Part shown: positions 17,344 through 26,872 of the stretch, one piece after another | How positions within the stretch are numbered: position 1 is the first letter of the stretch | How the letters are laid out: each line of letters begins with the position of its first letter | Source: Actinomycetota bacterium | Lineage (GTDB): Bacteria; Actinomycetota; Acidimicrobiia; Acidimicrobiales; Ilumatobacteraceae | Reading direction: 5' to 3' | DNA: 32,626 bases | NCBI GenBank assembly: GCA_009703125.1 | Contig: WLGS01000008.1 | Span: forward strand, 1 to 32,626 | Notes under the pieces: model-generated | What the model was told of the DNA's origin: nothing | Seen by the model: only the letters and a program-made list of their open reading frames with translations | The model's database searches: none | Made by a program: the position numbers and the translations under genes

Positions 17344-19563
17344 CTAGTCGGGCGACCCCCCGGGCACGATGCGATATGCGTCGTAGACCCCATCAATGGA
17401 CTTAATCACTCGCATCACAGCCTCAAGATGGTTCGGATCTGCAAGCTCAAATTCAAAGCGCATTTTGGCCACGCGGTCGGTGCCAGTGTGCGTGGAACAC
17501 GCCACAATATTGACGTGCTGCTCCGAGAGCGCATTGGCCACATCGCGTAGCAGGCGGCTCCGGTCAAGAGCTACTACTTCAACGCCCGCCGTAAAACGCG
17601 CCCCTGGCATTGCACGCGACCATTCAACATCAATCATCTTGGTGGGCTCATCGGCGGTCAATGTCACCGCATTCGCACAATCCGCACGATGCACGCTGAC
17701 GCCTCGACCCTTGGTAACGAAACCCAAGATGTCGTCGCCAGGAACTGGCGTGCAACACCTCGAGAGTCGCACCAAGACATCTTCCAGACCATCGACGTGA
17801 ATGCCAACAGGATTACGACCTTCTCCCTCATTGCGATCCACGCGCATCGGCAACGCCAACTGTTCATCGCTGCCTTCACGACGTATAGCGCGACCAATTC
17901 TTTGAGCAAAACCACGCGCCGAGACATGATGTTCACCAATGGCTGCAAAAAGTGTCTCCACATCCACCATGTTGAGAGCTTCAAGTTCCTGAACAAAGGC
18001 ATCTGAGGTCCAGATCTTTTGCACAGGTAATCCCTCTCGGCGGAACTCCGCAGTGAGTTCCTCGCGACCAGACTCCACCATGTCTTCTCGACGTTCCCGA
18101 GTGAACCAACCCTTGATCTTGGTACGCGCACGGGTGGATTGAACAAAGCCCAACCAATCTCGAGAAGGACCTGCACCCTCTACCTTTGAGGTGAAAATTT
18201 CACATGTATCGCCCGATGACAATCGAGCATCAAGCGAGACCAAGCGACCATTCACTCGAGCACCTACACAAGAATGACCGACTTCGGTGTGCACTGCGTA
18301 GGCAAAATCCACGGGAGTGGAATTCACAGGAAGAGTTACCACACGACCCTTTGGAGTGAAGACAAATACTTCCTCTTGCTCCAGATCACTCTTGAGATCC
18401 GCCATGAATTGATTCGGATCAGAAATATCAGACTGCCAATCAATGATGCGATTGAGCCAGTCGGAATCTCCTGAATCAGTTCCTTGTTTGTAAGAAAAGT
18501 GAGCTGCCACTCCCCATTCGGCACGCTCATGCATCTCTTTGGTACGAATTTGCACTTCGAGAGGTTTGCCACCCGGACCAATCACCGTGGTGTGCAGTGA
18601 TTGGTACAAGTTGTATTTCGGCATGGCGATGTAATCCTTGAACCGACCCACAACTGGTCGCCACTTGCCGTGAATTGACCCAAGTGCGCCGTAACAGTCA
18701 CGCACATTGTCCACGATGATGCGCATAGCTACGAGGTCAAAGATCTCGTCAAAGTCTTTATCCTTCTGGACCATCTTTTCGTAAATGCTCCACAGGTGCT
18801 TTCCACGACCAGTGACTTCGGCATCAATGTTGACTTCCCGCAAACGTGAGCGAACCTCGGCGATGGCTTTGGCTAGATACACATCGCGCTCAGGTGTCCT
18901 GGATGTGACCATGTGATCAAGTTCGGCAAAACGTTTTGGATACAAAGCCGCAAATGACAAATCTTCTAACTGTTGCTTTATCTCTTGCATTCCCAGTCGG
19001 TTAGCAAGAGGCGCATAGATATCGAGAGTTTCCTGAGCAACTCGCTGTTGCTTGTCCACAGGAACGCCACCCAAGGTACGCATGTTGTGCAAACGATCTG
19101 CAAGCTTGATGACGAGTACCCGCATGTCACGAGCCATTGCCACCAACATCTTGCGCATAGTCGCTGCTTGCTGAGCCTCACGTGAATCAAACTGCAGTCG
19201 CTCAAGTTTGGTGACACCATCTACAAGTGCGGCAACCTCATCTCCAAAGTCACGCTGCACATCCTCAAGTGTGATTTCAGTGTCTTCTACGGCGTCGTGC
19301 AGTAGAGCCGCCGCAAGCGACACTTCATCAAGACCAATATCAGCGACGATGCGCGCAACTGCAATGGGGTGATTGATGTAGGCCTCACCAGAGGAACGCT
19401 GCTGACTGATATGGGCAATACGAGCGGCCTCATATGCCCGATTGACCATTGCCACCGAACCCTTGGGATGGCGCCGACGATACGACGTAAGTAATGGAGC
19501 AAGTTCCTCGATGGGCGCGCTGTGATGTCGTCTCCAGGGAAGAACTCGATCAGCGGTTGCCAT
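17344..19563 (-). CDS. rel: Bifunctional (p)ppGpp synthetase/hydrolase (Rel)
   Basis: Rel makes and degrades the stringent-response alarmone. The 739-residue product has the long RSH layout. The N-terminal hydrolase has intact HD residues (NHPIAVA; LLHDAVEDT, His-Asp at 89-90). The synthetase domain (about 225-355) contains GRGKHLWSIYEKM and RFKDYIAMPKYNLYQS. A TGS domain (about 398-460), a helical/zinc-finger region with LSRCCTPVPGDDI, and a C-terminal ACT domain follow. The RFKD motif (307-310) is the RxKD type of bifunctional enzymes, not the ExDD type of RelA. The ATG lies nine bases after secF. The apt gene found between secF and rel in mycobacteria is absent. Confidence 0.97.
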   Translation of the reverse strand: MATADRVLPWRRHHSAPIEELAPLLTSYRRRHPKGSVAMVNRAYEAARIAHISQQRSSGEAYINHPIAVARIVADIGLDEVSLAAALLHDAVEDTEITLEDVQRDFGDEVAALVDGVTKLERLQFDSREAQQAATMRKMLVAMARDMRVLVIKLADRLHNMRTLGGVPVDKQQRVAQETLDIYAPLANRLGMQEIKQQLEDLSFAALYPKRFAELDHMVTSRTPERDVYLAKAIAEVRSRLREVNIDAEVTGRGKHLWSIYEKMVQKDKDFDEIFDLVAMRIIVDNVRDCYGALGSIHGKWRPVVGRFKDYIAMPKYNLYQSLHTTVIGPGGKPLEVQIRTKEMHERAEWGVAAHFSYKQGTDSGDSDWLNRIIDWQSDISDPNQFMADLKSDLEQEEVFVFTPKGRVVTLPVNSTPVDFAYAVHTEVGHSCVGARVNGRLVSLDARLSSGDTCEIFTSKVEGAGPSRDWLGFVQSTRARTKIKGWFTRERREDMVESGREELTAEFRREGLPVQKIWTSDAFVQELEALNMVDVETLFAAIGEHHVSARGFAQRIGRAIRREGSDEQLALPMRVDRNEGEGRNPVGIHVDGLEDVLVRLSRCCTPVPGDDILGFVTKGRGVSVHRADCANAVTLTADEPTKMIDVEWSRAMPGARFTAGVEVVALDRSRLLRDVANALSEQHVNIVACSTHTGTDRVAKMRFEFELADPNHLEAVMRVIKSIDGVYDAYRIVPGGSPD

Positions 19564-19572
19564 AACCCAAGA

Positions 19573-20688
19573 CTAGCGACGGGACTTCTTTCGTGGGCGC
19601 GGAGGATGACTGAGAATCGCATCTACCGATGCGGCCGGCTCTGCAACACTTGGTGCTTTGCCTTCTCCTGCCTGGCTACGAGATTGTGCACGGCGTCCCA
19701 CTGGGGCACCCGAAGCAATGAGGTGCGCCATATCGACCCCCACAGATAAATGTCCCTTTGTGGGCAAAAAGCGCGCAGAACGTTCCTTTAACAGCCCCAC
19801 CACAGGAGCAGCAATGTAGATGGATGAGTAGGCACCAAAGAGCATTCCAATAAACAAAGCAACTGCAAACTCAGAAAGCGAACGAGCACCCAGAATGCCT
19901 GCACCCAGCAACAACAAACTCACAACAGGAAGAATGGAAGAGATGCTGGTATTCACCGAACGCATCAGCACTGCATTCATCGACACGTTGATGACATCAC
20001 CATAGGACGCTTTAGTCGCAGCGAAGCGTTGCTCATTCTCTGACATTTTGTCGAAAATCACAATGGTGTCATAGAGCGAATAGCCCATGATTGTGAGGAA
20101 CGCAGTCACTGTCGCAGGCGTCACCTCGATTTGAAGAAGTGAATAGACCCCTACAGACAACACAATGTCGTGGATGACCGATGCGAATGCACCCACTGCC
20201 ATCTGCCATTCAAACCGCCATGCAATGAATAGCGACACGATGACAAAGAACACCAACAACGCCTGGACTGCCTTAGTAGTGACACCGCGGCCCCATGAAG
20301 AACTGACTTTGTCCACACTGATCTCTGACGAGTTGACTCCGGCTTTCTCGGCAAATGCCGATTTCAATGCCTCCACCACCTCGGGAGTTTGATCGCTGAG
20401 TTGAATGCGAACGCGTTCTTCGGTCGCCGATGTCAATGTTTGAATCTTTACGCCCGATGCAGGCACATTTTCTGCACTGAGCACATCTCGTGCGGTGGTC
20501 ACGTTCAATTCGCCTTTGGCAGGCACTTCAAATGCAACACCACCACGGAAGTCAATTCCCAGGTTCAGCCCACCAATAAACAGCGAAGCAATGGACACCA
20601 CGACCAACACAAGCGATGCCGTAAACCCAATACGGCGACGGCCATAGAAGTTGTATGTGTTCTCGCCACGGAAAAGTTTTCTGATCAT
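19573..20688 (-). CDS. secF: Protein translocase subunit SecF
   Basis: SecF partners SecD in proton-driven pulling of secreted proteins through SecYEG. The 371-residue product has a first helix (about 22-42), the periplasmic GIDFRGGVAFEV motif, a small periplasmic domain, and five further helices, including the conserved TVTAFLTIMGYSLYDTIVIFDK stretch. A basic cytoplasmic tail ending PPRPRKKSRR follows the last helix and extends beyond the core. The ATG at 20686-20688 overlaps the secD TGA (ATGA). Confidence 0.96.
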   Translation of the reverse strand: MIRKLFRGENTYNFYGRRRIGFTASLVLVVVSIASLFIGGLNLGIDFRGGVAFEVPAKGELNVTTARDVLSAENVPASGVKIQTLTSATEERVRIQLSDQTPEVVEALKSAFAEKAGVNSSEISVDKVSSSWGRGVTTKAVQALLVFFVIVSLFIAWRFEWQMAVGAFASVIHDIVLSVGVYSLLQIEVTPATVTAFLTIMGYSLYDTIVIFDKMSENEQRFAATKASYGDVINVSMNAVLMRSVNTSISSILPVVSLLLLGAGILGARSLSEFAVALFIGMLFGAYSSIYIAAPVVGLLKERSARFLPTKGHLSVGVDMAHLIASGAPVGRRAQSRSQAGEGKAPSVAEPAASVDAILSHPPRPRKKSRR

Positions 20689-22250
20689 GACTTTTCACCT
20701 CCCAGCACCTGGGAAGATTTCACACCAAGCACCCCACGAGTATTTAAACGATTCCAATTCGCAATCAACAAGACTGCAGGGCGCGTGAAGAAATACACCG
20801 CGATCATGCTGGTCAATGAAGATAAGCCGAGGAAGAAGGCGAAACCACGGACCGAACCAATAGATAGCCACCACAAAATGACAGCACCAATCAGAGTGGA
20901 GGTATTGGCAACAATGATTGTGCGCCACGAGTTTTCAAAACTGCGTGTCGCAGAATTTCTGAGCGTGCGACCTGCACGAATGTCTTCCTTCAAGCGCTCA
21001 AACAACATGATGTAGGAGTCCGCGCCGGTACCAATGGACACGATCACGCCAGCAGCGCCTGACAACGTGAAGGCCAGACCATTTGTTCTGGATAGCCACG
21101 CGATAACGCTCCACAACAACATTCCCGAGATTGCAAGTCCGCCAATGGCCACCACAGCAAGTAATCGGTAATACGCGAACAAGAAGAACAGAACCAATGC
21201 AACACCTACGAGGCCAGCAAGAATTGCTGCATCGAGGGAGTCCTTGCCCAAAGTTGCAGACACTGACTGCACAGTCGGTGCGTCGAAATTCACTGGCACC
21301 GCACCAAACTGAAGAATCTTGGCAAGATCATTTGCTTCGACCTCAGTGAAGTCACCACTGATTTGCACGCTTCCCGAGAAACTAGGCACTTGCACCACAG
21401 GTGCCGAGATCACTGCACCATCCAGAATGATTGCAATTTGTTTTGAGGGGCAATCGGCACCACCTGCAAAACAACGCGCAGCCAAGGAGTTCCACAGATC
21501 TTCTCCACCTGCGCCGCCTCGCAAGTTTGCAGTCACAACCCATGCACCCTGGTCAACTTGCACTGATGCATCACTTGAGAACACTTCGCCCGTTGCTGCA
21601 GCGGGGCCAAGTAGATAGAGCAATCCATCTTTAGCTCCAGGCAACACAGTTTGTCCCGGCTCAAGGCCCGATCCTTCACCGCCACCTTCAGTGGGCACAC
21701 CCGACTGCGCTGCAAGCGGAACGGAAACACCGTCGTCAATGGGTGTTTCCTCGTTGCTTGGCTCAGCGGGAATTGTTTCGTCTGTGTCTGCGGTCGAGGG
21801 CAATCTCCGCGACTCACCCACACCACCAGTGGGATTAGCCAGCGTGGTGGAGGTTTGCTCACCCGTTGTTGTGGTGGGCGAGGCATCTGGCGCCTGCTGC
21901 TCCACGATGTTGAGAACTGGACGCATTTCTACTGCTCCAGTACGACCAATAAGGGCAAGCGCCTCATCTTGGTTCTCTACACCTGGCAAATTCACCACAA
22001 CAGTGTTTCCTTGCCGAATGATCTCGGGTTCGGCTACACCAATGGAGTCCACGCGACGGCGAATCACTTCAACGGCTGCATCGAGTGCACCATCTTCAAA
22101 TTCTCCCATCGGAGTCAAAGTAACCGATGCCCCACCTTGAAGATCTAAACCCAATGATGGAGTGTTGTCTGCAGCAATATTGGCGACAAAAGCTCCGCTC
22201 ACTACAACGGTGAATAACAGAAGTACGGCCCACAGCCGACGTGTGGACAT
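20685..22250 (-). CDS. secD: Protein translocase subunit SecD
   Basis: SecD is a membrane subunit that drives late steps of preprotein export. The 521-residue product has an N-terminal helix (about 7-27), the LGLDLQGGASVTL motif (33-45), a large extracytoplasmic P1 domain, and the C-terminal RND-type six-helix bundle with GAAGVIVSIGTGADSYIMLFERLKED. The P1 domain carries an inserted low-complexity segment rich in Thr, Pro, Glu, Ser and Gly (about 121-200). Similar disordered inserts occur in actinobacterial SecD. The gene lies six bases after yajC and overlaps secF by four bases. Confidence 0.96.
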   Translation of the reverse strand: MSTRRLWAVLLLFTVVVSGAFVANIAADNTPSLGLDLQGGASVTLTPMGEFEDGALDAAVEVIRRRVDSIGVAEPEIIRQGNTVVVNLPGVENQDEALALIGRTGAVEMRPVLNIVEQQAPDASPTTTTGEQTSTTLANPTGGVGESRRLPSTADTDETIPAEPSNEETPIDDGVSVPLAAQSGVPTEGGGEGSGLEPGQTVLPGAKDGLLYLLGPAAATGEVFSSDASVQVDQGAWVVTANLRGGAGGEDLWNSLAARCFAGGADCPSKQIAIILDGAVISAPVVQVPSFSGSVQISGDFTEVEANDLAKILQFGAVPVNFDAPTVQSVSATLGKDSLDAAILAGLVGVALVLFFLFAYYRLLAVVAIGGLAISGMLLWSVIAWLSRTNGLAFTLSGAAGVIVSIGTGADSYIMLFERLKEDIRAGRTLRNSATRSFENSWRTIIVANTSTLIGAVILWWLSIGSVRGFAFFLGLSSLTSMIAVYFFTRPAVLLIANWNRLNTRGVLGVKSSQVLGGEKS

Positions 22251-22256
22251 AAAGAA

Positions 22257-22604
22257 TTACTTCTTCTTCTGATCAGACTCAGCTGCTGGTGCTGTTTTCC
22301 GTGCGACTGATCCCCGTGCGACGCGAATCTCGATGCGCTCAGATCCATGACCGTCGGCAATATCTACCCACAACACATCGTCTTCTATGGCTGTGATGTA
22401 GCCATAGATTCCCGAGTTGAGAACCACTTCATCGTTCACGGCAATTGAAGACTGCAATGCTTGGGTCTCCTTCAAACGACGACGCTGCGGACGAAGTAGA
22501 AGGAAATACATGGCGCCGAATATCGCGCCAAAGAAGATCAGGGTAAAGAGTGGGTTGCCACTGTCGCTAGAGCTTGATTCGGAGGCCAAAAGAATTGCAA
22601 TCAC
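22257..22604 (-). CDS. yajC: Preprotein translocase subunit YajC
   Basis: YajC is a small membrane protein that co-purifies with SecDF. The product has one membrane helix within FTLIFFGAIFGAMYFLLL, followed by the hallmark RPQRRRLKE and a soluble beta domain with VVLNSGIYGYITAIEDD. I prefer the GTG at 22602-22604 (115 residues), which has AGGA nine bases upstream. A TTG at 22611-22613 would add three residues but abuts the same AGGA. The 43 bases before it hold only a weak five-base-pair hairpin without a U tract. Confidence 0.93.
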   Translation of the reverse strand: MIAILLASESSSSDSGNPLFTLIFFGAIFGAMYFLLLRPQRRRLKETQALQSSIAVNDEVVLNSGIYGYITAIEDDVLWVDIADGHGSERIEIRVARGSVARKTAPAAESDQKKK

Positions 22605-22647
22605 AGTGGGCAATCCTAGCCACGACAGGCCCGTGGTGGCCTATTTC

Positions 22648-23745
22648 CTAGCCCCAGACATCAAGCACTTTGCGCCGCAACACGTCAAAAGTGCCTTGTG
22701 CAATGGCCTCTCTCATCTGGGCCATGAGCGCAATGGTCCACGCCACATTATGAATAGACACCAGGCGTGCCGCAGTGGGCTCCCCCACTTGCATGAGATG
22801 GCGAATGTAGCCACGAGAATGTGTGCCACACACCCAACACGAACACAACGCATCTAGTGGCTCTTCAGATTCTGCAAAACGTGCATTTTTTATCTGCAGT
22901 TTTCCTTCCGATGTCAGCGCTGTTCCGTGGCGCCCCAGACGAGTCTGCAACACGCAGTCAAACTGATCGACACCAAGAGCTACCGCTTCCACTAACGATG
23001 CAGGATCACCGACACCCATGAGATAACGAGGACGATCTTTGGGAAGCTCCCCGATACATGCACCAATCGCGTCCACCATTTCTGCACGTGTCTCGCCTAC
23101 AGAGAGTCCACCGATGCCGTACCCATCAAATCCAATGTCCACCGTGCGTCGCGCACTCTCGGCACGCATCGAAGAATCAACACCGCCTTGCACGATGCCA
23201 AACAATGACTGATCAGTGCGGCGATGTACGTTCTTTGCACGCTGTGCCCAATCGCTGGTTCTTTCCAGTGCTTGTCGCACCACATGAGATTCGGCTGGCA
23301 ATGACACGCACACATCAAGAACCATCTGGATGTCTGCTCCGAGTTTTTCTTGAGTGTCAACTGCAATCTCTGGAGTGAAGCGATGGTACGACCCGTCATA
23401 TGTGGATTTGAACACCACTCCTTCATCATTCACTTTGGGATCCAAAGAAAAAACTTGGAATCCACCAGAGTCGGTCAATGTCAGACCACCCCACCCAGCA
23501 AATTTTCCTAACCCACCGAAGGATTCAACGAGTTCTGCGCCAGGGCGCAACATCAGGTGGTAGGTGTTACCCAGAACTATCTCTGCACCCAGTTCGGCGT
23601 AATCGCGTGCACTGAGATACTTGATTGCTCCACGTGTTCCCACTGGCATAAAACAAGGCGTGTGATAGGCACCCCTGTGGGTGGCCGCAACTCCAGTGCG
23701 TGCATCTCCCACAGTGGCAGATGATTCATGTACCACCGGAAACAT
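22648..23745 (-). CDS. tgt: Queuine/preQ1 tRNA-guanine transglycosylase
   Basis: Tgt swaps guanine 34 of GUN-anticodon tRNAs for preQ1, the first tRNA-level step of queuosine synthesis. The 365-residue TIM barrel has TDSGGFQVFSL (general base Asp), FGIVQGG, GIGGLSVGE (substrate pocket) and the zinc ligands CSCWVC with a later His in SIHNVAW. The nucleophile motif reads FDCVLQTRLGRHG: the Asp is kept, but the usual Pro of the PTR segment is Gln. The ATG directly abuts the queA TAA. No preQ1 synthesis genes are in this window. Confidence 0.95.
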   Translation of the reverse strand: MFPVVHESSATVGDARTGVAATHRGAYHTPCFMPVGTRGAIKYLSARDYAELGAEIVLGNTYHLMLRPGAELVESFGGLGKFAGWGGLTLTDSGGFQVFSLDPKVNDEGVVFKSTYDGSYHRFTPEIAVDTQEKLGADIQMVLDVCVSLPAESHVVRQALERTSDWAQRAKNVHRRTDQSLFGIVQGGVDSSMRAESARRTVDIGFDGYGIGGLSVGETRAEMVDAIGACIGELPKDRPRYLMGVGDPASLVEAVALGVDQFDCVLQTRLGRHGTALTSEGKLQIKNARFAESEEPLDALCSCWVCGTHSRGYIRHLMQVGEPTAARLVSIHNVAWTIALMAQMREAIAQGTFDVLRRKVLDVWG

Positions 23746-24759
23746 TTATGAGTTGTCCGATCTACGCGAGATGAACATTGCGTCACCAAATGAAAGAAAT
23801 CGGTATCGCTCTGCAATGGCTAATTCATAGAGTTCACGCCAGCGATCTCCCAAGAAAGATCCAATCATCAACAACAGCGATGTTTTGGGCATATGAAAAT
23901 TGGTCAACATCACATCAACAATTTTCCATGAGTAACCAGGCGTGATGAATAAATTGGTGCGCCCAGTTAACTCCCCTGTGGTGAAGACCGACTCCAGAGC
24001 ACGGGTCGCAGTTGTTCCAATGGCAATAACTCGATCAGCACTCTTGCATGCATCCACCACTTCTTGACTGACGCTGTAGAACTCAGAATGGATGACGTGG
24101 TCCAAGGGATTATCCGTAGAGATTGGCTTGAACGTGTCTAAGCCCACAATGAGCTCCACCGACATAATGGTGGCACCAGTGCGGCGAATCCGCTCCAACA
24201 AATCGTCAGTGAAATGCAGTCCCGCGGTCGGGGCTGCCGCACTTGCAGGTTTGTTGGCATACACCGTCTGATAACGATCTTGGTCTTTCAGTGATCCGCG
24301 AATATAAGGCGGAAGCGGCATCGCTCCGATTCGTGAAATCAAATCCAATGGATCTTCATCGAGAATCTCCACAACGAAAGTATCCCCTGCTTCGGTCCGT
24401 GGCCCCATACGCACCACTCGTTTGCCGAAATACTCCAGCAGTTCGCCCTCTTTAATCTTTTTCCCCGGTCGCACAAGTGCTTCCCACAAACGCGAATCAT
24501 TCGATCGCTTCTCTAACAGCAAGACTTCTGCTGCTCCACCAGTTTTCCGCTGCAAGACAAGTCGTGCAGGCAACACCTTGGTGTCGTTCACCACGATGAG
24601 ATCTCCTGGGCCCACAAGAGTGTCTAGATCGGCAACCACACGATGAGATATTTCACCGGGTTCAACGTCCACCAGCAAACGAGCCGAATCGCGAGGCTCG
24701 ATGGGTTTTTGGGCGATCAGTTCCTCGGGGAGGTTGTAGTCAATATCGGATAACTGCAC
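23746..24759 (-). CDS. queA: S-adenosylmethionine:tRNA ribosyltransferase-isomerase
   Basis: QueA moves a ribosyl group from SAM to preQ1-tRNA, giving epoxyqueuosine. The 337-residue product begins MQLSDIDYNLPEELIAQKP, the typical opening, and contains RDSARLLV, NDTKVLPARL, MPLPPYI, AAPTAGLHFT and a C-terminal TNFHMPKTSLLLMIGSFLG. These span the family core at normal length. The start is GTG at 24757-24759, nine bases after ruvB. The order ruvB-queA-tgt-yajC-secD-secF is one of the better conserved bacterial arrangements, and mycobacteria lack the middle two genes. Confidence 0.96.
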   Translation of the reverse strand: MQLSDIDYNLPEELIAQKPIEPRDSARLLVDVEPGEISHRVVADLDTLVGPGDLIVVNDTKVLPARLVLQRKTGGAAEVLLLEKRSNDSRLWEALVRPGKKIKEGELLEYFGKRVVRMGPRTEAGDTFVVEILDEDPLDLISRIGAMPLPPYIRGSLKDQDRYQTVYANKPASAAAPTAGLHFTDDLLERIRRTGATIMSVELIVGLDTFKPISTDNPLDHVIHSEFYSVSQEVVDACKSADRVIAIGTTATRALESVFTTGELTGRTNLFITPGYSWKIVDVMLTNFHMPKTSLLLMIGSFLGDRWRELYELAIAERYRFLSFGDAMFISRRSDNS

Positions 24760-24768
24760 CGTTGTAGG

Positions 24769-25761
24769 TTACGGGTTCTGCAAGTGTGTGCGGGCTGCAT
24801 CCATAGCCACACGACCCCGTGGTGTACGTGCAATGAGCCCTAGCTGAATCAGAAACGGCTCATACACATCTTCTACGGTCTCGGGTTGCTCACCCACCGC
24901 AATAGCCAAAGTGGTCAGACCCACTGGTCCGCCTTCAAATTGCTCACAGAGGCTTCGAAGAATTGCTCGGTCCACTTTGTCCAGTCCCAATTCATCTACA
25001 CCAAAAACCCGCAGCGCTTCGCGAGCGGTGTCTGCGGTGATATACCCATCACTTCTTACTTCAGCAAAATCTCTCACTCTTCGCAGAAGACGATTGGCGA
25101 TGCGCGGCGTACCCCGACTTCGTCGTGCAATCTGCAACGACGACTCTTCATCGATAGGCACGTCCAAAATGCGTGCGGCACGCTGCACGATCTGATTCAG
25201 TTCATCAGTGTCGTAGTAATCAAGTCGTGCAACAAGGCCAAATCGATCTCGTAGTGGACCTGTAATCATGCCAGTACGCGTAGTTGCACCCATCAAAGTA
25301 AATCGTGGCAACGTCAATCGAATAGAAGACGCTGCAGGACCTTTGCCGACCACGATGTCAATTTGAAAGTCTTCCATTGCTGGATACAAAATCTCTTCGA
25401 CAGCTCGGGAGAGTCGATGTATCTCATCAATGAAAAGAACATCTCCTTCTCCAAGTTTGGTCAAAATGGCAGCCAAATCACCGGCGCGTTCTAATGCCGG
25501 GCCACTTGTGACATGAAGCGCCACATTCATCTCAGCTGCCACAATGCTCGCCATTGTTGTTTTGCCTAACCCTGGTGGGCCTGCCAACAAAATATGATCG
25601 GCAGCTTGACCGCGCTGTTTTGCCGCACCAAGAACAATGTCCAAATGCTCTTTCAGTTCACGTTGACCGACAAACTCATCGAGTTGCCGTGGACGAAGAC
25701 TGACTTCGTCCACCACTTCGCGATCTGACGCCACAGATGGTTCAAGGAATTCATCCCGCAC
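24769..25761 (-). CDS. ruvB: Holliday junction branch-migration DNA helicase RuvB
   Basis: RuvB is the hexameric AAA+ motor that drives RuvA-bound Holliday junctions. The product has the opening [12 protein letters not shown], Walker [10 protein letters not shown], Walker [11 protein letters not shown], sensor GATTRTG and the arginine-finger region GPLRDRFG, plus a winged-helix C-terminal domain with [10 protein letters not shown] chose the GTG at 25759-25761 (330 residues, starting MRDEFLEP), which overlaps the ruvA end by 11 bases. Starts further upstream would add ten residues within ruvA without family similarity. Confidence 0.97.
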   Translation of the reverse strand: MRDEFLEPSVASDREVVDEVSLRPRQLDEFVGQRELKEHLDIVLGAAKQRGQAADHILLAGPPGLGKTTMASIVAAEMNVALHVTSGPALERAGDLAAILTKLGEGDVLFIDEIHRLSRAVEEILYPAMEDFQIDIVVGKGPAASSIRLTLPRFTLMGATTRTGMITGPLRDRFGLVARLDYYDTDELNQIVQRAARILDVPIDEESSLQIARRSRGTPRIANRLLRRVRDFAEVRSDGYITADTAREALRVFGVDELGLDKVDRAILRSLCEQFEGGPVGLTTLAIAVGEQPETVEDVYEPFLIQLGLIARTPRGRVAMDAARTHLQNP

Positions 25762-26344
25762 GGCGCGCCCCCAACATTGCAAGTGCATCACGCAGCATTG
25801 TCTCTGAATCTGATGCAGAAGTCATCTGGCGCATTGCGTCACGTATCTCTTCTGCCCCATAACCCAATGCGGTTAATGCCTCACGCACATCAGCCGCTGC
25901 CGATTGCACTGCATCACCACCTTGACCCACGCTTGAATCGTTGATGTCGAGTCGGGATTTCAATTCCACCATTAAACGCTCGGCAGTCTTCTTGCCTACA
26001 CCGGGTACCACCGTTAAGGCCGCAATATCACCCGATGCCACGATGCCCACCAACGCCTGCGGGGCATACGTGGAAAGAATAGACATTGCCATAGAAGGAC
26101 CAATGCCATGAGTTGCAATCAACACATGAAAAGTGTCGCGCTCAACACGCGAGGTGAAACCAAACAAGGTTTGAGCATCTTCGCGAATGTGGTGATGCAC
26201 ATGGAGGAATGTCTCAACAGTGGGTTCCAATTCGGCAAAGGTCGATGAGGTAACTGTGCACAGATATCCCACGCCACCCACTTCCAACAAAATTGTCCCC
26301 GGGGTAAACCTCTCGACAACAACGCCGCGCAAACTGCCAATCAT
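25751..26344 (-). CDS. ruvA: Holliday junction DNA helicase subunit RuvA
   Basis: RuvA binds four-way junctions and loads RuvB. The 197-residue product starts [13 protein letters not shown] and has an N-terminal OB fold with [16 protein letters not shown], a central helix-hairpin-helix region with [18 protein letters not shown], and a C-terminal RuvB-binding domain with [15 protein letters not shown]. The ATG at 26342-26344 overlaps the ruvC TGA (ATGA). An in-frame upstream start exists within ruvC but would add 21 unrelated residues. Confidence 0.96.
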   Translation of the reverse strand: MIGSLRGVVVERFTPGTILLEVGGVGYLCTVTSSTFAELEPTVETFLHVHHHIREDAQTLFGFTSRVERDTFHVLIATHGIGPSMAMSILSTYAPQALVGIVASGDIAALTVVPGVGKKTAERLMVELKSRLDINDSSVGQGGDAVQSAAADVREALTALGYGAEEIRDAMRQMTSASDSETMLRDALAMLGARRAG

Positions 26345-26865
26345 CTTTGACTCCGGACAATTGCTTGTTGCTGCGAAGCCATAAAAGGCGCAATAGAGCA
26401 ATGACACAATGCAATTGCGGCCGCATCGGCGGCATCGGCCGGTTCAGGAATGGACGCAAGTCCAAGCCGCTGTTGCACCATGCGGCCCACTTGGTCTTTT
26501 GTGGCACTACCCCAACCGGCAACTGAATTCTTCACTTGCGACGGTGTGTACTGCGCGACGACACAACCTGCGCGTGAGGCCAACGCAAGCACAATCCCAC
26601 TGGCTTGCCCCACACCCATAGCTGTGCGCACATTGTTCTGAAAAAAGACTTGTTCAACTGCAACCGCATCGGGTCGAAATTCGTTAATGAGGCCTTCGAC
26701 CTCTTCATGGATTTCGGCAAGCCGCACTGCTAGATCATGGTGAGGCGACGTGCGCAACACACCTATAGCGCGCGCGGAAATCTCTTGAGATGACGACATG
26801 GACAGCACTGCATACCCACATCTGGTTAAACCAGGGTCAATCCCGAGAACCACATGACCGAACAT
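26341..26865 (-). CDS. ruvC: Crossover junction endodeoxyribonuclease RuvC
   Basis: RuvC cuts Holliday junctions symmetrically. The 174-residue product has the RNase H-fold acidic residues in GIDPGLTRCGYAV (Asp10), AVEQVFF (Glu71), and DAADAAAIALCH (Asp144 and Asp147), plus the family segment WGSATKDQVGRMVQQ. The ATG at 26863-26865 has no Shine-Dalgarno sequence. A TAGAAT box ends seven bases before it, suggesting a leaderless transcript. A palindrome like the Gram-positive LexA box covers the start. ruvC-ruvA-ruvB form one unit here. Confidence 0.96.
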   Translation of the reverse strand: MFGHVVLGIDPGLTRCGYAVLSMSSSQEISARAIGVLRTSPHHDLAVRLAEIHEEVEGLINEFRPDAVAVEQVFFQNNVRTAMGVGQASGIVLALASRAGCVVAQYTPSQVKNSVAGWGSATKDQVGRMVQQRLGLASIPEPADAADAAAIALCHCSIAPFMASQQQAIVRSQR

Positions 26866-26872
26866 ATGTTTG
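26859..26872. promoter_or_regulatory. Candidate LexA (SOS) box over the ruvC start
   Basis: The plus strand reads CGAACATATGTTTG. It fits the GAAC-N4-GTTY core of the Gram-positive SOS box with the purine/pyrimidine pattern of the spacer, and AACATATGTT is a perfect 10-bp palindrome. It covers the first seven bases of ruvC and the seven bases before it, so a bound repressor would sit on the predicted transcription start. SOS control of ruvC is known in mycobacteria. No binding data are available here. Confidence 0.6.

Noticed and set aside
22614-22647. Small hairpin CCACG/CGTGG between yajC and tgt
   Set aside because: Only five base pairs and no T run on either side. It is unlikely to terminate within the conserved tgt-yajC-secDF operon.
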